A DNA stretch of 13,220 bases, from NCBI GenBank assembly GCA_045597645.1, contig JAZLKM010000036.1, positions 1-13,220 of the forward strand, written 5' to 3'. Positions 7,387-13,220 of the stretch are shown piece by piece. Source of the stretch: JAKSSE01 sp045597645. Lineage in GTDB: Bacteria > Bacillota > Clostridia > Lachnospirales > Lachnospiraceae. The notes under the pieces were generated by a model that ran no database searches, had not been told where the DNA came from, and worked only from the letters and a program-made list of their open reading frames with translations. How positions within the stretch are numbered: position 1 is the first letter of the stretch; each line of letters starts with the position of its first letter. The translations under genes and the position numbers were made by a program.

Positions 7387-8136
7387 ATGGGACAGAAGAA
7401 GAGAATATTAACAGACATTATAAAAAATGAAGCAATTTATCCAGTATATCAGCCTATTGTATCTATGTCGGATGGTAGCATTTATGGATATGAGGCGCTA
7501 ACAAGAATAAAGCAAGATGCTAAATATGACATCGGAATAGAGGAGATGTTTTCCTTAGCAGAAAAAAAGGGAATGGCGTGGAGCCTTGAGGAGCTATGTA
7601 GGAAAAAGGCTATTAAAGGTGCGAAGAAAAAACCCAAAAAGAAAAAACTGTTTTTAAATGTGAACCCCAATGTCCTTCTTGATAAACAGTTTGAAAGTGG
7701 AATAACGCTGGAATTTATAGAAAAATATGGTCTCGAGCCCAATGACGTGGTCTTTGAGATAACAGAGCGTACGCCTATACAATCTAAGAATCTGTTTAAG
7801 AAGGTGCTTAAGCATTATACAAATCAAGGCTTTTCGGTTGCTATTGATGACTTCGGATCTGCTTACGCAGGACTCGATAGATTGTGTTACATTAAGCCAG
7901 ATTACCTGAAGCTTGATGCCGCTATTATTAGAGGCATTGGGACAGATGATGTGAAAAGGTCTTTGGTAATGCATATGATACAGTTTTGCAAGGAAGTATC
8001 GATTATATCTATTGCTGAAGGAGTAGAAAGAAAAGGCGAGGCTGAGATTTTGAAGGCGCTTGGCGTTGATTATGTCCAAGGATACTATTATGCATGTCCG
8101 TCAGATAAATTTGTAGGGAATTACTACGAAGTATAA
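7387..8136 (+). CDS. Stand-alone EAL-domain protein, probable cyclic-di-GMP phosphodiesterase
   Basis: EAL domains hydrolyse cyclic-di-GMP to pGpG. From ATG 7387 the protein is 249 residues and is essentially one EAL domain with no membrane, PAS or GGDEF region. The catalytic set appears complete: E36-A-L with R40, N91 in LFLNVNPN, the EITER glutamates at 124 and 127, D154-D155 in AIDDFGSAYAGL, K175 in YLKLD, E211 in IAEGVE, and Q231 in QGYYYACP. A lysine-rich insert, KKKPKKKK at 80-87, sits just before the N91 strand. ATG 7387 is preferred because it follows phoU by 11 bases; an in-frame ATG at 7339 would overlap phoU by 37 bases. Both have weak ribosome binding sites, suggesting coupling to phoU translation. 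As the last gene of the pst-phoU unit it would connect phosphate status to cyclic-di-GMP, an inference from position. Confidence 0.92.
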   Translation: MGQKKRILTDIIKNEAIYPVYQPIVSMSDGSIYGYEALTRIKQDAKYDIGIEEMFSLAEKKGMAWSLEELCRKKAIKGAKKKPKKKKLFLNVNPNVLLDKQFESGITLEFIEKYGLEPNDVVFEITERTPIQSKNLFKKVLKHYTNQGFSVAIDDFGSAYAGLDRLCYIKPDYLKLDAAIIRGIGTDDVKRSLVMHMIQFCKEVSIISIAEGVERKGEAEILKALGVDYVQGYYYACPSDKFVGNYYEV

Positions 8137-8191
8137 AAGTATCAGTAAAACTTAGTTAATGCCATGTGAGGATATGATTTTCTCAATGGAT

Positions 8192-8245
8192 TTTACATAG
8201 ATTTTACATAACTGAGCCATACATTTTACAAACTGTTCATATTCT
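8192..8245 (+). promoter_or_regulatory. Pho box and promoter of the Na/Pi cotransporter-phoPR unit
   Basis: Three perfect TTTACA hexamers occur at 8192, 8203 and 8225, steps of 11 and 22 bp, so they stay in one 11-bp register with one degenerate position (8214) between. Nine bases after the last repeat is TATTCT (8240-8245), a -10-like hexamer. Transcription would start near 8252, about 35 bases before the cotransporter start. The remaining gap from 8137 to 8191 shows no gene. Confidence 0.8.
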
Positions 8246-8286
8246 GATACTGGGATGAGTATCGAATAATGAAGAAAGGCAGATGT

Positions 8287-10077
8287 ATGGATATTTTTAG
8301 TGTCTTAAATTTGGTAGGTGGATTGGCCCTCTTTCTATATGGGATGAGCATTATGGGAAATGGTCTATCCAAGATGGCGGGAGGAAAGCTGGAAACAATT
8401 CTTGAGAAACTTACAACGAAGCGGATTTTTGCAGTACTTCTTGGAGCTGGTGTTACTGCTGTAATACAGTCAACATCGGCAACGACAGTTATGGTAGTGG
8501 GATTTGTCAATTCTGGAATCATGAAGCTATCTCAAGCTGTCGGCATCATCATGGGTGCAAATGTAGGTACAACAATTACGTCATGGATGCTATCCCTTAC
8601 TGGGATTGAGGGGAGTACCATTTGGCTTAAACTGTTGAAGCCATCCTCATTTTCGCCTGTCCTCGCGGCCATTGGAATTATTCTTGTCATGGCAAGTAAA
8701 AGTGAATCAAAGAAAAAGGATGTAGGAGGCATATTACTTGGCTTCGCTATTTTGATGTTTGGAATGGAGACGATGAGTGGCGCAGTGGCAGGTCTTGCTG
8801 ACAATCCGTCCTTTACAAAGATGATGATAGCGTTTAGCAATCCTATTCTTGGAATGGTGGTTGGTGCAGTCCTTACAGCAATTATCCAGAGCTCATCTGC
8901 ATCGGTAGGAATACTTCAGGCCCTCTGTGCAACCGGTGCAGTTCACTATTCCGTGGCGTTACCAATTATTATGGGGCAGAATATCGGTACCTGCGTAACT
9001 AGCATCATTTCTTCTATTGGCGCAAGCAAGAATGCTAGGCGTGCTGCAATGGTACATCTGTACTTTAATCTCATTGGAACCATTCTATTTATGGTGTTCT
9101 TTTATGCTGTGAATTCATTTATAGGCTTTGCATTTCTTGGAGAATCCGCTAATGCAGCGGGGATAGCAGTTATACATAGCTTGTTTAACATAGGTGCGAC
9201 AATAGTGCTGTTTCCATTTTCAAATCTGCTCGTAAAGATGGCAGAGATCACGATACCGGATGGAAAAGTAAATGAGGAACCTGTAGAGGCTGCAGTATCT
9301 ATTGATGAAAGATTCTTAAGAAGGCCAGCATTTGCTATGGAACTGTGTAGAGGAAAGGTCCGTGAGATGGCAGAGTTGACTAGAAAATCTATGACACTCG
9401 CAACGGACGTCCTGTTAGAGTATGATGAGGAAAAAGCTAATGAGGTAATAAGGCTAGAGTCGGTTGCTGATAAATATGAGGATGCACTTGGCTCTTATCT
9501 TGTAAAGCTCTCGAGCAAAAATATATCTGCGACAGACAGTCAGAGCATGTCCATTATTTTGCACAGTATTAGTGACTTTGAGAGAATCTCAGACCATGCA
9601 ATGGATATAGCAAAATCGGCGAAGGAAATCAACACGAAGGGATTATCATTTACAAAGCATGCAAAGCAGGAGATTGCGACTCTTTGCAGGGCGGTGAATG
9701 ATATTTGTGAGCTTACGGTAGATAGCTTTTGTAAAGGCGATGATATATCTGCTACTCATGTTGAACCGCTGGAGGAAGTAATTGACTCTTTGTCTAAGAA
9801 AATAAAAGAAAATCACATCAAAAGGCTTCAGAAGGGCAAATGTACTATCGAGATGGGATTTATTTTAGAAGATATCCTGACTGGGCTAGAGCGAGTTTCG
9901 GACCATTGCTCCAACATAGCAATTGAGATGATTACAATATATGATAATGACTATAATACGCATGAGTATTTTAAGAGCTTTTCATCGGAAGAAAGAGCAT
10001 CATTTGATGAAGAGTATGAAGAATTAATAAAAAGATATCCGATTGGTAAACACGATGGTATGATAACTATAAAATGA
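8287..10077 (+). CDS. Na+/phosphate cotransporter with C-terminal PhoU-like domain
   Basis: This family (NptA-type, COG1283) imports phosphate with sodium across the cytoplasmic membrane. The 596-residue protein has an N-terminal membrane half of about residues 1-310 with two inverted repeats, each bearing the hallmark motif: VIQSTSATTVMVVGFVN in the first and IIQSSSASVGILQA in the second. Each is followed by a GxNxGT segment (MGANVGTTIT and MGQNIGTCVT). The C-terminal half is a helical PhoU-like domain with DFERISDHAMDIAK and GLERVSDHCSNIAIEM, degenerate forms of the PhoU metal motif in which serine replaces the glycine of RIGDH. ATG 8287 is chosen because AAAGG (8275-8279) lies 7 bases upstream; the in-frame ATG at 8269 lacks a binding site and would add only six residues. 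It follows a Pho box and is 13 bases from the response regulator gene. Confidence 0.95.
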   Translation: MDIFSVLNLVGGLALFLYGMSIMGNGLSKMAGGKLETILEKLTTKRIFAVLLGAGVTAVIQSTSATTVMVVGFVNSGIMKLSQAVGIIMGANVGTTITSWMLSLTGIEGSTIWLKLLKPSSFSPVLAAIGIILVMASKSESKKKDVGGILLGFAILMFGMETMSGAVAGLADNPSFTKMMIAFSNPILGMVVGAVLTAIIQSSSASVGILQALCATGAVHYSVALPIIMGQNIGTCVTSIISSIGASKNARRAAMVHLYFNLIGTILFMVFFYAVNSFIGFAFLGESANAAGIAVIHSLFNIGATIVLFPFSNLLVKMAEITIPDGKVNEEPVEAAVSIDERFLRRPAFAMELCRGKVREMAELTRKSMTLATDVLLEYDEEKANEVIRLESVADKYEDALGSYLVKLSSKNISATDSQSMSIILHSISDFERISDHAMDIAKSAKEINTKGLSFTKHAKQEIATLCRAVNDICELTVDSFCKGDDISATHVEPLEEVIDSLSKKIKENHIKRLQKGKCTIEMGFILEDILTGLERVSDHCSNIAIEMITIYDNDYNTHEYFKSFSSEERASFDEEYEELIKRYPIGKHDGMITIK

Positions 10078-10090
10078 CAGGAGTGGTTAA

Positions 10091-10759
10091 ATGGCACTGA
10101 TATATATAATAGAAGATGATGACAGCATCAGAGAAATTGAAGAATTTGCGCTAATGAATGCGGGACATAAAGTATTAGGCTTTACTTGTGCCAAGGATTT
10201 TTACACGAAAATAGAGGAAGTCATACCAGATTTGTGTCTAGTGGATATCATGCTTCCGGATGAAAGTGGAAATGAAATTGTAAGAAAACTTAGAAGAAAA
10301 ACTGAGACAAAAAAGTTGCCTGTTATCATGGTAACAGCAAAAACAACAGAGCTTGATCTAGTAAAAGGAATTGAGGATGGTGCAGATGATTACATCAAGA
10401 AACCATTTTCTGTGATGGAACTTATTTCAAGAGTGAAGGCTCTACTTAGGAGGTCTTTGCCGGAAGAAGTAAAAGAGTTAAGACTTGACGAGCTTATTGT
10501 AAATAATGAGAAACATGAAGTGTCCATAGAAGGAAAATTGGTGGAACTCACTTATAAAGAGTATGAGCTGTTATCGTTGTTCATCCTTAATAAAGGGATA
10601 GTGCTTAACAGGGATACCATTATGGATCAGGTCTGGGGGACAGACTACGAAGGTGAGTCAAGAACCATTGATATGCATGTAAAGACGCTTCGCCAAAAGC
10701 TTGGAGACTACGGCTTACGAATCAAAACTGTGCGAAATGTAGGTTATGTGATCGAATGA
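10091..10759 (+). CDS. phoP: PhoP/PhoB-like response regulator (OmpR family)
   Basis: It probably binds the three Pho boxes in this window and activates transcription when phosphorylated. The receiver domain, about residues 1-118, has the acidic pocket E8-D9-D10, the phosphorylated aspartate D52 in CLVDIMLP, T82 in VIMVTAKT and K104 in YIKKPF. The winged-helix DNA-binding domain, about residues 127-222, shows the OmpR pattern LTYKEYELLSLFILNKG, then DQVWGTDYEGESRTIDMHV, KTLRQKLGD and the terminal VRNVGYVI. Its length of 222 is typical. AGGAG (10079-10083) is 7 bases before ATG 10091. The stop overlaps the kinase start (ATGA), so the two are translationally coupled. Assignment to PhoP rather than another OmpR regulator rests mainly on its neighbours. 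Confidence 0.93.
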   Translation: MALIYIIEDDDSIREIEEFALMNAGHKVLGFTCAKDFYTKIEEVIPDLCLVDIMLPDESGNEIVRKLRRKTETKKLPVIMVTAKTTELDLVKGIEDGADDYIKKPFSVMELISRVKALLRRSLPEEVKELRLDELIVNNEKHEVSIEGKLVELTYKEYELLSLFILNKGIVLNRDTIMDQVWGTDYEGESRTIDMHVKTLRQKLGDYGLRIKTVRNVGYVIE

Positions 10760-12081
10760 AAAGTAAGATAAATATAAGGCTTGTTGGTATTACGATTCTT
10801 GCAATTATAGCAACAGTCATCGGAATTACAATTATATATTATGGCCTATTTCAAAAGCAGGTAAGAGCAGATTTGTCTGTTAGTGCCAAGCTGCTTAAGG
10901 ATACCCATTACTTCGAATCAGTTAATGTTGATGTGGATAAGATAGATTTGTCAACGGATATCAATGAGCTTCGTGTTACATGGATTGATGAAGACGGAAC
11001 AGTTCTGTATGATAACGATGCATCGGCAGAGCTTTTGGCGAATCATAATGACAGACCAGAAATACAGGAGGCGTTCGACAAAGGTAGTGGTGAAGCTATA
11101 AGAAAATCAGATACAATGAATAAGAACACGTTCTATTATGCTGTGCTGCTTGACAATGGAACTGTTCTCCGAGTAGCTACAAATGCACAGAGCTTATGGT
11201 CTGTGTTTATGTCTGCAGCACCAATAATTGCTTTGATTATTTTTCTTATCATTGCAATATGTATCGCTATATCGCATATGCTTACCAAGCAGCTTTTGCT
11301 ACCGATTGAGATAATGGCCGAAAACCTTGAGAACTCAGACTATGAATCTCCATATAAAGAGCTAGATCCATTAGCAGAAATGCTGCGCACTCAGCATACA
11401 GATATCCTGGCTGCGGCCAAAGCAAGGCAGGATTTCACAGCTAATGTGTCTCATGAATTAAAGACACCGCTTACAGCTATCTCAGGATATGCCGAGCTTT
11501 TAGAAGGTGGAATGGCAGGTGAAGAGCAACAGAAGCATTTCTATCAGGAAATCAGGAAGAATGCTGACAGGCTACTGGCGCTTATCAACGATATCATACG
11601 GCTGTCTGAGCTTGACCGAAAGGGTCATGAACCATTATTGGACGAAATAGATTTATATGACGTAGCAAAAGAGTGCATGGATGAGTTGACAGTAAATGCG
11701 AAGCAAAGAAATGTGACCATATCACTTGGTGGGGGACCGTGTAATGTTCGTGGAAACAAGGACATGCTGAAGGAGCTGATAGAGAATCTCGCTCAGAATG
11801 CAATCAGGTATAATAACGAAGGCGGAAAAGTATTGATTTCGGTGGCAAAAAGAGACGGAAGAGGCACCCTTACTGTACAGGATAATGGTATTGGAATACC
11901 TGCATCAGAGCAGCAAAGGATCTTCGAGAGATTTTACAGAGTAGATAAGAGCAGATCAAAGGCTACCGGAGGGACGGGACTTGGGCTTGCGATTGTGAAG
12001 CATATCGTCGAAATACATGATGCGAAGATTGAGGTTGATAGCGCGCCAGGCGTAGGAACTACTGTTATAGTGGTATTCTAA
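10756..12081 (+). CDS. phoR: PhoR-like sensor histidine kinase
   Basis: It probably phosphorylates the adjacent response regulator when phosphate is low. The 441-residue protein has membrane helix 1 at about 8-29, an extracytoplasmic region of about 115 residues, membrane helix 2 at about 152-172, and a short HAMP-like linker. The dimerisation domain has the H-box ANVSHELKTPLTAISGYAE with H233 as the phosphorylated histidine. The ATPase domain has the N-box LIENLAQNAIRYN (N344 and N348), G1 DNGIGIP (D376-G378), the F-box IFERFYRVDKSRS and G2 GGTGLGLAIVKH (G405-L411). Only about 60 residues separate helix 2 from H233, so there is no cytoplasmic PAS domain, unlike E. coli and B. subtilis PhoR. 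The start overlaps the regulator's stop by four bases. Partner and signal are inferred from the gene order. Confidence 0.92.
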   Translation: MKSKINIRLVGITILAIIATVIGITIIYYGLFQKQVRADLSVSAKLLKDTHYFESVNVDVDKIDLSTDINELRVTWIDEDGTVLYDNDASAELLANHNDRPEIQEAFDKGSGEAIRKSDTMNKNTFYYAVLLDNGTVLRVATNAQSLWSVFMSAAPIIALIIFLIIAICIAISHMLTKQLLLPIEIMAENLENSDYESPYKELDPLAEMLRTQHTDILAAAKARQDFTANVSHELKTPLTAISGYAELLEGGMAGEEQQKHFYQEIRKNADRLLALINDIIRLSELDRKGHEPLLDEIDLYDVAKECMDELTVNAKQRNVTISLGGGPCNVRGNKDMLKELIENLAQNAIRYNNEGGKVLISVAKRDGRGTLTVQDNGIGIPASEQQRIFERFYRVDKSRSKATGGTGLGLAIVKHIVEIHDAKIEVDSAPGVGTTVIVVF

Positions 12082-12105
12082 GGGCTATGTTATCAGGGAA
12101 TGAAA

Positions 12106-13149
12106 ATGAGTCTATATACAATAATTGACAATATCGCCTGCGTGCGTAATATATCTTTTGAGGAAATGGTCCTGCTGCTGGATACAAAGGATGATGGAGC
12201 AACAGACTATCTGGCGAAAACTGCACGAAAAGTGGCGGATGAGGTATATGGAAAGGTAGTATACAAAAGAGGACTTATTGAATTTACAAATTATTGTAAA
12301 AACAATTGCTTATATTGCGGCATTAGGAATGAAAATAAGCATGTCAATCGTTACAGACTATCAAAAGAGGAAATAACTGCCTGCACGGACCAGGGATATG
12401 AGCTTGGGTTTAGAACCTTCGTCCTTCAGGGAGGAGAGGACCCGTATTACAGTGATGAGAAAATGTGCGACATCGTTGCTGCAATCAAGCGCATTCACCC
12501 AGACTGCGCGGTTACTTTGTCGATAGGCGAGAGGACAAAAGAGAGCTATCAGCGACTGTACGAAGCCGGTGCTGACAGGTATCTGCTAAGGCATGAGACG
12601 GCAGATGAAGAGCATTATGGTAAGCTTCATCCGCATAATTTGTGTTTATCGAATCGTATGAAATGCCTGCAGGAGCTGAAGGAAATAGGATATCAGGTTG
12701 GTTGCGGGTTCATGGTGGGTTCGCCATATCAGACATATGAAACCATATATAAGGATTTGATGTTTATCAGAGAATTCGAGCCGCATATGGTTGGCATAGG
12801 GCCGTTTATACCGCATCATGATACTCCGTTCAAAGATGAGACAGCGGGTACACTTGAAATGACATTAAAGCTGCTTTCGATTATAAGGTTGATTCATCCA
12901 AAGGTCTTGCTGCCGGCAACGACAGCGCTTGGCACCATCCATCCCCACGGCAGAGAGCGGGGAATACTGGCGGGGGCAAATGTAGTAATGCCCAATCTTT
13001 CACCCGTGGAGGTGCGAAAGGATTATCTTCTGTATGACAATAAACTGTGTACAGGTGAGGAGTCGGCGCAGTGCAGCGTAAGCCTGCATACTAGAATTGC
13101 TGATATTGGATACATGCTTGTGGAGTCACGGGGCGATTCCATGGTGTGA
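12106..13149 (+). CDS. hydE: [FeFe]-hydrogenase H-cluster maturase HydE (radical SAM)
   Basis: HydE is a cytoplasmic radical S-adenosylmethionine enzyme that acts with HydF and HydG to build the two-iron part of the [FeFe]-hydrogenase active site. From ATG 12106 the protein is 347 residues, the family norm. The 4Fe-4S/SAM motif CX3CX2C is C64, C68 and C71 (CKNNCLYCGIRNENK). HydE-like segments follow in order: LQGGEDPYY, TLSIGERTKE, AGADRYLLRHETAD, GCGFMVGSPYQT, MVGIGPFIPHHDTPF, LPATTALGTI and GANVVMPNLSP. The C-terminal accessory cluster motif seen in Thermotoga HydE is incomplete here: C315 and C323 are kept but the third position is S326. AGGGA (12095-12099) lies 6 bases before 12106, better than for the in-frame ATG at 12100. 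PylB, the closest look-alike, is less likely given the PFIPHHDTP and MPN segments. It begins 24 bases after phoR. Confidence 0.93.
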   Translation: MSLYTIIDNIACVRNISFEEMVLLLDTKDDGATDYLAKTARKVADEVYGKVVYKRGLIEFTNYCKNNCLYCGIRNENKHVNRYRLSKEEITACTDQGYELGFRTFVLQGGEDPYYSDEKMCDIVAAIKRIHPDCAVTLSIGERTKESYQRLYEAGADRYLLRHETADEEHYGKLHPHNLCLSNRMKCLQELKEIGYQVGCGFMVGSPYQTYETIYKDLMFIREFEPHMVGIGPFIPHHDTPFKDETAGTLEMTLKLLSIIRLIHPKVLLPATTALGTIHPHGRERGILAGANVVMPNLSPVEVRKDYLLYDNKLCTGEESAQCSVSLHTRIADIGYMLVESRGDSMV

Positions 13150-13194
13150 TTAGAAAAGCTTGAGATGCTAATTATGACTAGAGGAGATGACTAA

Positions 13195-13220
13195 ATGAAG
13201 AGAGACAGGAGTGTATTAGC
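13195..13220 (+). CDS. Start of an unidentified downstream gene (3' end outside window)
   Basis: AGAGGAG (13180-13186) ends 8 bases before ATG 13195, and the frame reads MKRDRSVL to the window end. Only eight full codons are visible, so no function can be given. The 45-base gap after hydE has no terminator, so the gene is probably in the same transcript. Confidence 0.55.

Noticed and set aside
8138..8251. Inverted repeat AGTATCAG (8138-8145) / CTGATACT (8244-8251) flanking the third Pho box
   Set aside because: Eight bases separated by about 100 is near what chance allows, it overlaps the -10, and no terminator or operator pattern fits.

Overview
This window looks like a phosphate-acquisition island from a low-GC, anaerobic Gram-positive bacterium, most likely a member of the Clostridia. 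The evidence is AT-rich coding sequence, strong AGGAGG-type ribosome binding sites, a short lipoprotein PstS with a Firmicute-style signal, a Bacillus-type Pho-box arrangement and a gene for [FeFe]-hydrogenase maturation (hydE). All recognised genes lie on the + strand and are tightly packed. I see no rRNA, tRNA, CRISPR array, insertion sequence or sign of recent mobile DNA.

Layout. (1) 1-636 is the C-terminal, PhoU-like end of a Na+/phosphate-cotransporter-type protein whose start lies outside the window. (2) 717-2795 is polyphosphate kinase (ppk1). (3) 2822-2876 is a Pho box and promoter, followed by a small two-helix membrane protein of unknown function (2898-3146). (4) 3193-3258 is a second Pho box and promoter driving pstS-pstC-pstA-pstB-phoU and a cyclic-di-GMP phosphodiesterase (EAL) gene (3310-8136). 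(5) 8192-8245 is a third Pho box and promoter ahead of a complete Na+/phosphate cotransporter with a C-terminal PhoU-like domain (8287-10077), followed closely by a PhoP/PhoB-like response regulator and a PhoR-like histidine kinase (10091-12081). (6) 12106-13149 is hydE, with another gene starting at 13195.

How the parts work together. The PhoR-PhoP pair most likely senses phosphate limitation together with PstSCAB-PhoU and activates the three Pho boxes, which would raise high-affinity ABC uptake, Na+-coupled transport and its own synthesis (positive feedback through the cotransporter promoter). PPK would store phosphate as polyphosphate. The EAL enzyme would tie phosphate status to cyclic-di-GMP. 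The small membrane protein, with its own Pho box, is the least understood member and the best candidate for something new.

The strongest sequence-level observation is that all three Pho boxes share one architecture: TTTAC(A/N) repeats in an 11-bp register (occasional 12 or 22-23 bp steps), with the last repeat always TTTACA and exactly 9 bp upstream of a -10-like hexamer.
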